Shown: positions 46,118 through 55,028 of the stretch, piece after piece
Position numbering within the stretch: the stretch's first letter is position 1
How the letters are laid out: every line of letters starts with the position of its first letter
DNA from: CAYYFX01 sp964571855
GTDB lineage: Bacteria > ARS69
Reading direction: 5' to 3'
DNA: 64,000 bases
Assembly: GCA_964571855.1 (NCBI GenBank)
Contig: CAZNDO010000002.1
Span: forward strand, 496,001-560,000
Made by a program: the position numbers and the translations under genes
Notes under the pieces: generated by a model
Databases searched by the model: none
What the model saw: only the letters and a program-made list of their open reading frames with translations
What the model was told of the DNA's origin: nothing

Positions 46118-47881
46118 TCAGATCCGCGCCTGGTAGGTGTACAGCTCGTGGTACCGCCCGCCGAGCGCCAGCAGCTCGTCGTGCTTCCCGCGTTCCACGA
46201 TCCGTCCGCCCTCCAGCACCAGGATCACGTCCGCGCGCCGGATCGTGCTGAGGCGGTGCGCGATCACCAGCGTGGTGCGCCCCGCCATGAGCTTCCCGAG
46301 GCTCCGCTGGATCAACGCCTCGCTCTCGTTGTCCAGGGACGACGTGGCCTCGTCCAGGATCAGCACGCGCGCGTCCGCCAGGATCGCCCGGGCGATCGCG
46401 ATGCGCTGCTTCTGCCCGCCGGAGAGCTTCACGCCGCGCTCGCCGATCCGCGTGTCCAGCCCGTCCGGGAACCGGTCCGCGAACTCGTGCACGTGCGCCG
46501 CCTCCACGGCCGCGCGCAGCTCCGCCTCCCCCGCCGCGGGCCGCGGGAAGAGGATGTTCTCCCGGATCGTCCCCTCGAAGAGGAACTCGTCCTGCAGTAC
46601 CACGCCCAGCCGGCGCCGGTAGCTGTCCAGCCGCACGGCCGCCAGGTCATGCCCGTCCACGCGCACCGTGCCCTTCGTGGGCGTCCGGAAGGACGCGGCC
46701 AGCGCGGCCACGGTGGACTTCCCGGAGCCGGAGCTTCCCACCAGCGCGGTCACGCTGCCCGGCGGGGCGTGGAAGGTCACGTCGTGCAGCACCTCCGCGT
46801 CCCCGCCGTACGCGAAGTGCACGCCCTCGAACCGGATGTCGCCGCGCACGTCGTCGAGGACCACGGTCCGGGCCGCCTCGTCCCCCTCCGGCGCCAAGGA
46901 CAGGATCTCCTCCATCCGGTCCAATCCCGCGAATGCCTCGGTGAGTTGCGTCCCGATGTTGCTCATCTGCACGATGGGCGCGATCAGGAACGCCAGGTAC
47001 AGCGTGAACGCCACGAACTCCCCCACCGTCATCTCGCCGCGGATGATCATGTGGCCGCCCACGCCCATGATGATCACCGACGTCAGCCCCATCAGCAGGG
47101 TGGCCAGGCTGGTGATGAGGCTGGTCGCCGTGAGGGACTCCCGAACGTTCCGGAACACCCGGTCCACCCCCGCCTCGAACACCGCGAACTCCTGCGGCTC
47201 CGCGTGGAACCCCTTCACCACGCGGATCCCGCCGAGCGTCTCCGTGACCCGGCCCGTCACCTCGGCCGTGATCTCGCCGCGCTTCCGGAAGATGGGCCGG
47301 ACGTAGGCGAAGGCCCTCGCGGAGATCGCCCCGAACAGCACCAGCGGGATGAACGCGTACAGGGTCATGCTCGGGTTGATCCGGATCAGCAGGACCAGCG
47401 CCACGACCGCCGTGAGCACGCCGCCCACGAGCTGCACCAGCCCGGTGCCCACCAGGTTCCGCACGCCCTCCGCGTCGTTCATGATCCGGGAGACCAGGGA
47501 GCCGGACTTGTTCTCGTCGAAGAAGCGCAGGGGCAGCCGGAGGATGTGCCGCTGCATGCGCGCGCGCAGCTCCGAGATGAGATGCTGCGCCTCCACGCTG
47601 AGCAGCCGCGTGAGCAGGTAGGAAGTCCCCGCCTGCACCAGCAGCGCGAGGCCCACCACCACGAGCAGCACGCGCAGGAGACCCGTGTCCGCGCGGACGA
47701 TGACGTCGTCGATCAGGTACTTCGTGGAGCCGGGCAGCACGAGCCCGGCCAGCCGGTTCACGGCCACGAGCGCCAGCCCGCCCAGCAGCAGCCGGCGGCG
47801 CGGCCACACGATGCTGCGGAACGCGTGCCCCACGCTGGACAGCGAGACCCGCTTCTTCCCCTTCGCCGGCCGATCCGCCAC
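46118..47881 (-). CDS. MsbA-type ABC exporter (fused membrane and ATPase half-transporter)
   Basis: A 587-residue half-transporter that should work as a homodimer in the inner membrane. Six membrane helices occupy residues about 30-320. The ATPase domain has Walker A GSSGSGKST, the signature LSGGQKQR, Walker B VLILDEATS and the switch AHRLST. MsbA-like exporters move lipids, peptides or drugs outward. Position within a group of ligase, amidotransferase and peptidase genes makes it a candidate exporter for their product, although it is not in the same operon as they are. The GTG start at 47881 gives a basic N-terminus (MADRPAKGKKR). Confidence 0.9.
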   Translation of the reverse strand: MADRPAKGKKRVSLSSVGHAFRSIVWPRRRLLLGGLALVAVNRLAGLVLPGSTKYLIDDVIVRADTGLLRVLLVVVGLALLVQAGTSYLLTRLLSVEAQHLISELRARMQRHILRLPLRFFDENKSGSLVSRIMNDAEGVRNLVGTGLVQLVGGVLTAVVALVLLIRINPSMTLYAFIPLVLFGAISARAFAYVRPIFRKRGEITAEVTGRVTETLGGIRVVKGFHAEPQEFAVFEAGVDRVFRNVRESLTATSLITSLATLLMGLTSVIIMGVGGHMIIRGEMTVGEFVAFTLYLAFLIAPIVQMSNIGTQLTEAFAGLDRMEEILSLAPEGDEAARTVVLDDVRGDIRFEGVHFAYGGDAEVLHDVTFHAPPGSVTALVGSSGSGKSTVAALAASFRTPTKGTVRVDGHDLAAVRLDSYRRRLGVVLQDEFLFEGTIRENILFPRPAAGEAELRAAVEAAHVHEFADRFPDGLDTRIGERGVKLSGGQKQRIAIARAILADARVLILDEATSSLDNESEALIQRSLGKLMAGRTTLVIAHRLSTIRRADVILVLEGGRIVERGKHDELLALGGRYHELYTYQARI

Positions 47882-47956
47882 CCTGCGCTCCGTGCGCTCC
47901 CGCGCGTTCGGGACGTCCGCCGCGCCGCGCGCAGGGCCCGTTCCCCGCCGTTCCCG

Positions 47957-48391
47957 TCAGTACGAGCCGCGGATGTAGCTCTCCAGCTGCTCGATGGTCA
48001 TCGCCTGCTCGGTGATCATCCGCTTCACGACGTCCCCGATGGTCACGATCCCGACCAGCACGTCGCCGTCCAGCACCGGGAGGTGTCGCACGCGCTTCTG
48101 GGTCATGAGCGCCATGCACCCCTGGATCGAGTCGGAGGGTGCGACGCACACGACGGCCCGCACCATCAGGTCCGACACGGGCGTCTCGCGCGACGTGCGC
48201 CCGCGGAGCACCACCTTCCGGGCGTAGTCGCGCTCCGAGAAGATCCCCACGAGGCGGCCGCCCTCCACCACGGGCAGCGCCCCGATGTCGTGCGCCGCCA
48301 GGACCTCGAGGGCCTGGTAGACGGTCGCGTGCGGCGCGACCGTCCAGAGTTCCCCGCCCCGCGCGCCCATCAGTTCCTTGACCGTGACCAT
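47957..48391 (-). CDS. CBS-domain pair protein
   Basis: A 144-residue protein made of two CBS motifs: ATVYQALEVLAAHDIGALPVVEGGRLVGIFSERD split across residues about 20-55, and DSIQGCMALMTQKRVRHLPV with VLVGIVTIGDVV at about 85-125. Each repeat carries the G-[IV]-x-[ST]-x-x-D type end that binds adenine nucleotides. It is likely an energy-state sensor. The ATG at 48391 follows GGGGAGGAG. It is 75 bases upstream of the ABC exporter on the same strand, so the two may form an operon. Confidence 0.9.
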   Translation of the reverse strand: MVTVKELMGARGGELWTVAPHATVYQALEVLAAHDIGALPVVEGGRLVGIFSERDYARKVVLRGRTSRETPVSDLMVRAVVCVAPSDSIQGCMALMTQKRVRHLPVLDGDVLVGIVTIGDVVKRMITEQAMTIEQLESYIRGSY

Positions 48392-48589
48392 CGCGCTCCT
48401 CCCCTCGGGCTGGAGTTCGTGGTCGCCGGAGGATACACGACCCGGGACCGCGCGAAGCCGCGCGCTCGCGGGCAATACCCGACACTCTGCCCATGTATTC
48501 TCCGCCGGCGGGACCCGTCTCTGCTACACTCGCCGCGTTCATCCCCCCGCTTCCGGACAGTCCCACACGCATCCGTTTCGAGGTTCCGC

Positions 48590-49522
48590 ATGCGCCGACT
48601 CCGCCTCCCGGCCGTCGTCCTGCTCACGTTTCTGGCCGTCACCGGCTGCAACGACGACGATCCCGCCGGCCCGACCGGCGGCGAGTTCACGTTCTCCTTC
48701 TCCGGCCTGCCGGCCCTCGGACACGGCCGGTACTACGAGGCCTGGGTCGGCGTGCCGGAGAGCGGTCTGCGGCACGGGCTCGTCTACACGAGCGTCGGGC
48801 AGTTCGTGATCAACGCCGACGGTTCGGCAGGCTCGCGCGAGGGCGGCGCGGTGGAGTTCGGCCTGGAGGATCCGTCGATCCTGGCCGGCGCCACGGAGGT
48901 CCGCGTGACCGTGGAAGCCGAGGGCGCCACCGACCCGGGTCCGGCGCTGCTCGCCGGGGCGGTCACCGGGGACGACGACCACGCGGAGGCCACGCTCGCC
49001 ACGGCCCATCCCCACGCGGTGGGTGCGGACCTGACGGCGGCCGCCGGCGGCTTCGTGCTCGCCACGCCCACGGACGGCGAGGGATCGAACGAGACCCAGG
49101 GCATCTGGTTCACGGACGGCGCGGGCGCGCCGAACCTCACGCTCCCCGAGCTGGGCCACGGCTGGCACTACCACGCCCACGTCTTCCATGGCGGGCACTC
49201 GCTCTCCATCGGCACCTTCGCGGGCGCCGCGGGCGCGGACTCGGACGGCCCGGGCCCCGAGGCCGGCATCCAGGCCGCGTTCGCCGCCCCCGGCAGCGAC
49301 TTCCTGGTGAGCGGCCACGACCTCTCGGACGGCGCCAGCACCGCATTCCTCGTCATCGAGCCCGCCACGGACCACCACGAGGAGAGCGCGCTGCGGCACG
49401 ATTCGTCGTTCCCCGTGCGCATCCTCCAGGCGGCCATCCCCGCGGGCGCCACGCCGCGCGAGGTGATCGCGCTCGCGCCGGCGGGGCCGCTGCCCGCGGC
49501 CACGGTGGCGTTCACGCGATAG
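48590..49522 (+). CDS. Lipoprotein with anti-sigma-like double beta domain
   Basis: A 310-residue protein with a lipobox (LAVTGC, Cys near residue 19) followed by the acidic NDDD, so a lipid-anchored envelope protein. The mature part has two similar halves. Each starts with a Gly-His-x-Tyr-Tyr type strand (LGHGRYYEAWVGVPE and LGHGWHYHAHVFHGG) and continues GxFxxxxxGA, as in the extracellular domain of RskA-like anti-sigma proteins or fasciclin-like beta domains. There is no adjacent sigma factor, so a structural or ligand-binding role is more likely. His-rich loops may bind metal. A TACACT motif at 48525-48530, the same hexamer seen before imuA, may be its -10 box. Confidence 0.65.
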   Translation: MRRLRLPAVVLLTFLAVTGCNDDDPAGPTGGEFTFSFSGLPALGHGRYYEAWVGVPESGLRHGLVYTSVGQFVINADGSAGSREGGAVEFGLEDPSILAGATEVRVTVEAEGATDPGPALLAGAVTGDDDHAEATLATAHPHAVGADLTAAAGGFVLATPTDGEGSNETQGIWFTDGAGAPNLTLPELGHGWHYHAHVFHGGHSLSIGTFAGAAGADSDGPGPEAGIQAAFAAPGSDFLVSGHDLSDGASTAFLVIEPATDHHEESALRHDSSFPVRILQAAIPAGATPREVIALAPAGPLPAATVAFTR

Positions 49523-49577
49523 CCGCGAGGACACCGGCATCCCGAGGGGACTGGACCTCGCGGGGCACGACGGAAGA

Positions 49578-49608
49578 GGGCACGGGGGCCGCGGCTCCCG
49601 TGCCCTTT
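49578..49608 (+). terminator. Rho-independent terminator after the lipoprotein gene
   Basis: GGGCACGGG (49578-49586) pairs perfectly with CCCGTGCCC (49597-49605) around a 10-base loop, followed by TTT. It lies 55 bases after the stop codon at 49522. Confidence 0.8.
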
Positions 49609-49708
49609 CGCATCCGCCTTCGCTTGTTCGTCGTCGGCGCCTGGCCTAGACTGCGGTCACGATCGCCGTTGCGTGTGCTGGCCCACGACGGAACGAGGTC
49701 TCCCCCCG

Positions 49709-50743
49709 GTGCGCGTCTGCCTTCTGACCACGCAGCATCTCGACGTCACGCCCTTCCCCCCCGACGATTGGCCCTGCGATCCTCGCCCGTTCCTTCCGGA
49801 GGCGGACTGGGACGTGGCCACGCTGGTCAAGGCGGACTGCGTGGAGCGCGTGCGGGAACGCATCGCCGCGGGCTACGACCTCTTCTTCAACCTCTGCGAC
49901 GGCGCCGCGGACCAGGACATCCCCGGCATCGAGGTGGTCCGCGCGCTGGAGGACGCCGGCGTCGCGTTCACGGGCGCCACGTCGGAGTTCTACGAGCCCA
50001 CCCGTGCGGACATGAAGGCGGCGTGCCGCGCCGCGGACATCCCCACGCCGGCCTGGGCGTTGGCGCGCACGGACGAGGACGTGCGCCGCGCCGCGGGGAT
50101 GCTCCGCTTCCCGATGTTCGTGAAGCACTACAGCAGCTACTCCAGCGTCAGCCTGTCGCGCGCCTCGCGCGTGTGCACGCCGGCCGGCCTCCTCCGGCAG
50201 GCCCGCAAAATCATCTCCCGGCACGGCGCCGCGCTGATCGAGGAGTTCGTGGAGGGCATCGAGTGCACGGTGCTCGTGGCCGAGAACCCGCACGACCCGG
50301 CGTCCCCCACCACGTACACGCCCGTGCAGTACCGATTCCCGGAGGGCGAGACGTTCAAGCACGCGAAGATGAAGTGGGTGGACTACGGCGCGATGGCCTC
50401 CTTCCCGGTCACGGACGCGGCCCTCGACGCGCGGCTGCGCGACGTCTCCGCGCGCTTCTTCACCGCGCTGCGCGGCGCCAGCTTCGGGCGCTGCGACCTG
50501 CGCGTGGACGTCACGGGCACGCCGTACATGCTGGAGATCAACCCGAACTGCGGCGTGTACTACCCGCCGAAGGACGCGGGAAGCGCGGACCTCTGCCTCC
50601 TGCACGACCCCGCGGGCCACGAGGGCTTCACGCGCCAGCTGGTGGCCGCCGCGTTCGCGCGGCAGGCCCGCCGGAACGCGGCCGCCGGCCGCGCGACCGG
50701 ACGCGCGCGGCGCCCCCCGGCCGTCCCGCCCCCGCCCGCCTAG
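49709..50743 (+). CDS. ATP-grasp ligase, D-Ala-D-Ala ligase-like (second copy)
   Basis: A 344-residue cytoplasmic ligase. GTG at 49709 follows GAGGT at 49695-49699; extending to an upstream ATG adds only non-conserved residues. ATP-grasp blocks are present: DLFFNLCDGAADQDIPG (residues about 55-70), YEPTRADMKAACRAADIPTP, FPMFVKHYSSYSSVSLS, ALIEEFVEGIECTVLV, GRCDLRVDVTGTPYMLEINPNCG with the metal-binding Glu and Asn. It is distinct from the ligase at 41298 (low similarity outside the fold). It should join a carboxylate to an amine with ATP; substrates are unknown. It ends convergently with the decayed mechanosensitive channel gene. Confidence 0.85.
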   Translation: MRVCLLTTQHLDVTPFPPDDWPCDPRPFLPEADWDVATLVKADCVERVRERIAAGYDLFFNLCDGAADQDIPGIEVVRALEDAGVAFTGATSEFYEPTRADMKAACRAADIPTPAWALARTDEDVRRAAGMLRFPMFVKHYSSYSSVSLSRASRVCTPAGLLRQARKIISRHGAALIEEFVEGIECTVLVAENPHDPASPTTYTPVQYRFPEGETFKHAKMKWVDYGAMASFPVTDAALDARLRDVSARFFTALRGASFGRCDLRVDVTGTPYMLEINPNCGVYYPPKDAGSADLCLLHDPAGHEGFTRQLVAAAFARQARRNAAAGRATGRARRPPAVPPPPA

Positions 50744-51091
50744 CTCGCTCCGGGCCGCCACCGCGAACTTCCGCGTCCGTCCATGTACGCGGCGTACTCC
50801 GGGACCTTCACGTGGTACACCGCCTCGAAGTTGATCGAGAGGTCGCCGAAGGCCTTCAGGGGCGCGCGGTCGAACCGCGTCTGCTCCTGCGCCTCCACCG
50901 CGCCCTTCAGGATCGCCGGGATGGCCGCCAGTTTCTCCCGGGGCGTCTCGTCCGCTTCGAGAGCGCCGTGAGCCGGTTCACGAGGACCGCGCGCAAGATG
51001 TGGAGCGCCGCGATGGCGGCGACCATGGCGCCCAGGGCCACGGCCCCTGCCGGATGGAGTTGCCCAGGTGGACGGTGTCGAGGATCTCCAC
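50740..51091 (-). pseudogene. Remnant of a MscS-family mechanosensitive channel
   Basis: A start with a good ribosome site (AAAGGAG before GTG 51091) reads MEILDTVHLGNSIRQ. A frame change then gives a membrane helix and basic turn, VALGAMVAAIAALHILRAVL and NRLTALSKRT, as at the N-terminus of MscS-like channels. Next, in yet another frame, comes ETPREKLAAIPAILKGAVEAQ, RFDRAPLKAFGDLSINFE and VYHVKVPEYAAYMD, which is the C-terminal domain of the same family. The pore helix and middle beta domain (some 150-250 residues) are missing, as is the final tail. So this is a gene with at least one frameshift and a large internal deletion. Confidence 0.75.
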
Positions 51092-51294
51092 TTCACGTCT
51101 CCTTTGGTCGAGGATTCCCTACCGTAGGCCCACCTCGCCGCCGGCGAAACCCCCGGATCGCCGCGCGCTCCGCTCGCTCCCGCGTTCTCCCCGCACCCCG
51201 GACCTAAAGGTGGAAAGCGGCGCCGCCGATTCCGGACTAGCTATTCGCGCTTAGCGTCCGGATGGCTTCCTCCGCCCCTGCGGGGAGAAACCCC

Positions 51295-52482
51295 ATGAGA
51301 GGCTCGCGTGCTCTCGCGTGCGTCCTGCTGATGACGGCGACCGAGGCCTCGGCCGCGGACGCGGGCGCGTGGCTTCGCGAGCACGTGCACGGGTTCGCGA
51401 GCCAGGGCTTCCTCGCCTCCACGCGCAACAACTACCTGAACGACTCCGACGGCGGGGACTTCCGGTTCACCGAGGCCGGCCTCAACGCGTCGACCGCGTT
51501 GCACCCGGACGTGTCGATCGGGGCCCAGGCGTTCCTCCGCGAGCTGGGTCCGCTGGGCAACTACGAGGTCGAGCTGGCCTGGGGCTTCCTGGATTGGCAT
51601 CGCCACGCGGAGCTCGGGCTGCGAGTCGGCGCGTTCAAGCTGCCGTACGGCCTGTACAACGAGACCGCGGACGTGGACGCGGCGCGCACGCCCATCCTCC
51701 TGCCGCAGAGCGTGTACAACCTCCAGTACCGCGACTTCCAGACCAGTTCCACCGGCGCCGCGGCGTACGGGTCGGCTCCCACCCGGGCCGGCACGCTCTC
51801 GTACCAGCTCCACTTCGGCTGGACGTTCCTGGACACCGACGGTTCGGTCGCGCACACGCTCGAGGACTTCGGCCGCGGCGCCCTGCAGGTCGATCACGCT
51901 GACCCGATCCCCGGCGCCGGCGCGGCGCTGGTCTGGGAGGCGCCGGATGTTCCGCTTCGTGCGGGGGTCACGTTCCAGCGCTACGTCGACGGCACCATGG
52001 ACTTCCGCATCGATCCGGCAGCGCGCGCGCCGGGCGTCCCGGAGCACTCCGAGTGGACGGTCGACGCGTTCGACATGCACGTCTTCTCCCTGGAGTACCG
52101 GCCGTCGCTCTGGACCCTGGTGGCGGAGTACGGCCAGTGGAACGGCGAGCTGGCGAACCCGTACTTCCCGGCCCCGGTGCACGACGAGCGCTACTACGTG
52201 CAGGTGTCCCGCGCGCTCCGCTCCGACCTCGAGGCCGGCGCGTACTGGTCCGTGTTCCATCCGGACCGGAACGATCGCGACGGGAACGGTTTCGAGAGCC
52301 CGGATCGCGCGTACCAGAAGGACCTAGCCGTCTCGCTGCGGTTCGATCTCACCGACCGCTGGATCGCGAAGGTCGAAGGGCACGAGGTCGTGGGCACCGG
52401 CGCGCTCGAGCACGGTGTCAACCCCGACGGGATGTCCCGCCGGTGGCGGTACCTGGCGACGAAGCTCACGCTGGCGTTCTGA
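51295..52482 (+). CDS. Porin-like outer-membrane beta-barrel
   Basis: A 395-residue protein. The ATG at 51295 follows GGGGAG by 7 bases and a signal peptide ends near ASAAD. The mature protein is built of alternating strands rich in Tyr, Trp and Phe (GLRVGAFKLPYGLYNE, FSLEYRPSLWTLVAEYGQW, RYYVQVSRALRSDLEAGAYW) and ends in Phe (LTLAF), as barrels inserted by the Bam machinery do. It resembles phosphate-selective or general porins. The next genes are a small phosphate-binding-like protein (9 bases on) and a sensor kinase, together forming a three-gene module. Confidence 0.85.
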   Translation: MRGSRALACVLLMTATEASAADAGAWLREHVHGFASQGFLASTRNNYLNDSDGGDFRFTEAGLNASTALHPDVSIGAQAFLRELGPLGNYEVELAWGFLDWHRHAELGLRVGAFKLPYGLYNETADVDAARTPILLPQSVYNLQYRDFQTSSTGAAAYGSAPTRAGTLSYQLHFGWTFLDTDGSVAHTLEDFGRGALQVDHADPIPGAGAALVWEAPDVPLRAGVTFQRYVDGTMDFRIDPAARAPGVPEHSEWTVDAFDMHVFSLEYRPSLWTLVAEYGQWNGELANPYFPAPVHDERYYVQVSRALRSDLEAGAYWSVFHPDRNDRDGNGFESPDRAYQKDLAVSLRFDLTDRWIAKVEGHEVVGTGALEHGVNPDGMSRRWRYLATKLTLAF

Positions 52483-52491
52483 GGAGGAACC

Positions 52492-52914
52492 GTGCGACGC
52501 GCCGCCGCCCTCCTCCTGTTCCTGCTCGTGACGCTGGGCGCCGCCCCCGCGGACGAGCCGCGGATCCGCTTCGTCGCGCACCCCGGCCTCGGGGTCACGC
52601 AGGTGGACGCGCAGCTCGTCCGCCGCGCCTATCTCGGGCAGCCCGTGCGCGTGGGCGACACCGCCCTCGTGCCCGTCCTCCTGCGCGAGGACGGGCTGCA
52701 GGAGGCGTTCACGCGCCGGTATCTCCAGCGCACGGCCAGCCAGTTCATGACCTACTGGCGCCAGCAGGTGTTCGCCGGCAAGGGACTGCCGCCGCGGTCC
52801 TTCGACACGGAGGCGAAGCTCCTGGAGTACGTGCGGGCCACACCCGGCGCCATCGCGTTCCTCCGCGGCACGGGCGCCCGCGAGGGCGTCCTCGTCCTCG
52901 AGGTGGAGGGGTGA
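52492..52914 (+). CDS. Small periplasmic phosphate-binding-like (PstS-like) protein
   Basis: A 140-residue exported protein with GTG start and a strong AGGAGG. After a signal peptide (LLLFLLVTLGAAPADE) it shows the pattern of the mini-PBP family: AQLVRRAYLGQ, then LLREDGLQEAFTRRYL, a central MTYWRQQVFAGKG and TPGAIAFLRGTG. This is about half the length of PstS and covers one lobe. Such proteins occur next to sensor kinases and may be the ligand-sensing component. Here the neighbours are a porin upstream and a kinase gene overlapping by 4 bases (GTGA), so a sensing role is the best guess. Confidence 0.75.
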   Translation: MRRAAALLLFLLVTLGAAPADEPRIRFVAHPGLGVTQVDAQLVRRAYLGQPVRVGDTALVPVLLREDGLQEAFTRRYLQRTASQFMTYWRQQVFAGKGLPPRSFDTEAKLLEYVRATPGAIAFLRGTGAREGVLVLEVEG

Positions 52915-54941
52915 TCCGCCGCCTGCGCCGCGCCGTCGAGCGCCTCGGCCTGGCGAACAAGGCCGTCCTCCTCCTCGGGACGTTCGGCGCGGCCCTGGCG
53001 TTGATCGTTCTCCAGACGTGGGCCACGGGGCGCGAGGTGGAGCGCGTGCTGGACGAGACGCTCCGCACGGACGCTCCCGCCGAGGAGACGCTGCGGGAGC
53101 TCGCCATCCACTTCCGCGACGTGACCGAGGGCTACGAGCGCGCCGTCCTGCTCGGAGAGCGCGGGCTCGTCGAGCACAGCACGGACGCGGTGGGCCGGTT
53201 CCGCGACACCGCCGCCGCGTTGGGACGCACTCCCGGGGTCGAGGCCCCCGCGAGGGCGCTGCTCGCCGCATTCGACCGGTACGACGCCCTCGCCCGCGAC
53301 CTCGTCCTCGTCATGCTGGACGCGGAGGACGTCCTGGACGGCGCCGGCGATCTCGCCGCCCGCGCCGCCGAGGCGCGCATCGCGCGCGAGCGCGTGGATC
53401 TTCTCCTGGGCACGGAACTGCGGGCCCGCGAGGAGAACGTCGAGAGCGCCATGGGCGCGATCGAAGCGTCGGTGCACGCGCTGTCGAGCCGCATCCTGTG
53501 GGCCGCGCTCCCCGTCACGATCATGTGGATCCTCGCGTTCACGTACGTCCGATTCCGCGTGGTGCTGCCGCTGGTCCGCCTCGCGGGGGCCGCGGAGCGC
53601 GTATCCCACGGCGACCTCCGCGCCGGCGCGGAGCGGATCCCCGCGGCGGACGACGAGATCGGACGCCTTGTCCGCAGCTTCGGCGCGATGTCCGAGGGCC
53701 TCCTCGCCACGACCGTCTCCAAGCACTTCCTCGGCAACGTCCTGGATGCGATCGAGGACGCGGTCATCGTGGTGGACTCCCGCGGCGACATCCGCCGGGT
53801 GAATCGCGGCGCGCTCCGCCTCCTGCGCGATACGGAGACCCTGCTGACCGGCCGGTCGCTCGGGCTCCTGGGACCGGATGTCGAGACCGCCGTCCGGAAC
53901 GGGGCGTCCGGACCGGTCACGGGCCCCGCCCGCGGCGCCGCGCCCCCTTCACTCCACGCCCGCGACGGGACGCGCATTCCCGTGTCCCTCGGCATCTCGC
54001 CGGTGGCGCTGGACGACGGCACGCGCGGCACCGTGGTCGTCGCGCGCGACCTGCGCGAGGAACTCGCCGCGGAGGCCGAGCGGCTCCGGCTGGAACAGCG
54101 CCTGGGTCAGGCGGCGAAGCTCGAGTCGGTCGGACAGCTCGCCGCGGGCATCGCGCACGAGATCAACACGCCGATCCAGTACGTGGGCGACAACACGCGC
54201 TTCCTCCAGGACGCCTTCCGCGACCTCCTGGCTCCCCTGTCCCGGATCCGGGGCGCCGCGGCCGACGGCGCCGACGAGGACGCCATCCGCGAGACCGTGG
54301 CGGACATCCGCCGCAGCCTGGGCGAGGACGCGGAGTACCTCCTGCAGGAGATCCCGCGCGCCATCGATCAGACCCTGGACGGCGTCCAGCGCGTCGCCAC
54401 GATCGTGCGCGCCATGAAGGAGTTCTCGCACCCCGGCGAGGACAAGGTCAGCATGGACCTGAACAAGGCGATCGAGACGACCGTGACGGTGGCCAGGAAC
54501 GAGTGGAAGTACGTCGCCGACATGGAGCTGGACCTCGACCCGGCCCTCGGTCCGGTCCAGGCGCGCCCGGGCGAGATCAACCAGGTCATCCTGAACATGG
54601 TGGTGAACGCGGCGCACGCCATCGCCGGGAAGGTCCGGGACGGCGGGAAGGGCGTGATCCGCATCGCCACGCGCGATCTGGACGACACGGTGGAGATCGC
54701 CATCACGGACAACGGGACCGGCATCCCCGCCGCCATCCGCAATCGAGTCTTCGATCCCTTCTTCACCACGAAGGAGGTCGGGAAGGGCACCGGGCAGGGT
54801 TTGTCCATCGCGCACGACGTGATCTGCCGCAAGCACGGCGGCACCGTGGACCTGGAGAGCACGGAGGGCGAAGGGACGACGTTCCGGATCCGCCTCCCGT
54901 ACCGGTGCGCCGAGCCGGCCGAGGGCGCGCCGGCCGCCTAG
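52911..54941 (+). CDS. Membrane sensor histidine kinase (HAMP-PAS-HisKA-HATPase)
   Basis: A 676-residue kinase. GTG at 52911 overlaps the preceding stop. There are two membrane helices (residues about 17-36 and 198-218) flanking a helical periplasmic sensor. They are followed by a HAMP domain (LAGAAERVSHGDLRAG) and a PAS-like domain (ILDAIEDAVIVVDSRGDIRRVN type, about 275-385). The phospho-acceptor is in QLAAGIAHEINTPIQYV, and the ATPase boxes are INQVILNMVVNAAHAI, DNGTGIP and GKGTGQGLSIAHDV. No response regulator is adjacent, so its partner is elsewhere. It probably reads the state of the porin/binding-protein pair encoded just upstream. Confidence 0.92.
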   Translation: MIRRLRRAVERLGLANKAVLLLGTFGAALALIVLQTWATGREVERVLDETLRTDAPAEETLRELAIHFRDVTEGYERAVLLGERGLVEHSTDAVGRFRDTAAALGRTPGVEAPARALLAAFDRYDALARDLVLVMLDAEDVLDGAGDLAARAAEARIARERVDLLLGTELRAREENVESAMGAIEASVHALSSRILWAALPVTIMWILAFTYVRFRVVLPLVRLAGAAERVSHGDLRAGAERIPAADDEIGRLVRSFGAMSEGLLATTVSKHFLGNVLDAIEDAVIVVDSRGDIRRVNRGALRLLRDTETLLTGRSLGLLGPDVETAVRNGASGPVTGPARGAAPPSLHARDGTRIPVSLGISPVALDDGTRGTVVVARDLREELAAEAERLRLEQRLGQAAKLESVGQLAAGIAHEINTPIQYVGDNTRFLQDAFRDLLAPLSRIRGAAADGADEDAIRETVADIRRSLGEDAEYLLQEIPRAIDQTLDGVQRVATIVRAMKEFSHPGEDKVSMDLNKAIETTVTVARNEWKYVADMELDLDPALGPVQARPGEINQVILNMVVNAAHAIAGKVRDGGKGVIRIATRDLDDTVEIAITDNGTGIPAAIRNRVFDPFFTTKEVGKGTGQGLSIAHDVICRKHGGTVDLESTEGEGTTFRIRLPYRCAEPAEGAPAA

Positions 54942-54982
54942 TGTCGCGTCCCTCCCGCGCGGGCCCCGCAATCCGGAAACGG

Positions 54983-55011
54983 TTGGCCGGCGGGCTCCGG
55001 CATTGTATCTT
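54983..55011 (+). promoter_or_regulatory. Predicted promoter of the selenoprotein gene
   Basis: TTGGCC (54983-54988) and TATCTT (55006-55011) match four of six bases of the -35 and -10 consensus with 17-base spacing. The start codon is 18 bases downstream of the -10. This suggests the gene is transcribed separately from the kinase upstream. Confidence 0.45.
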
Positions 55012-55028
55012 CGCCGCCGGAGCATCGC

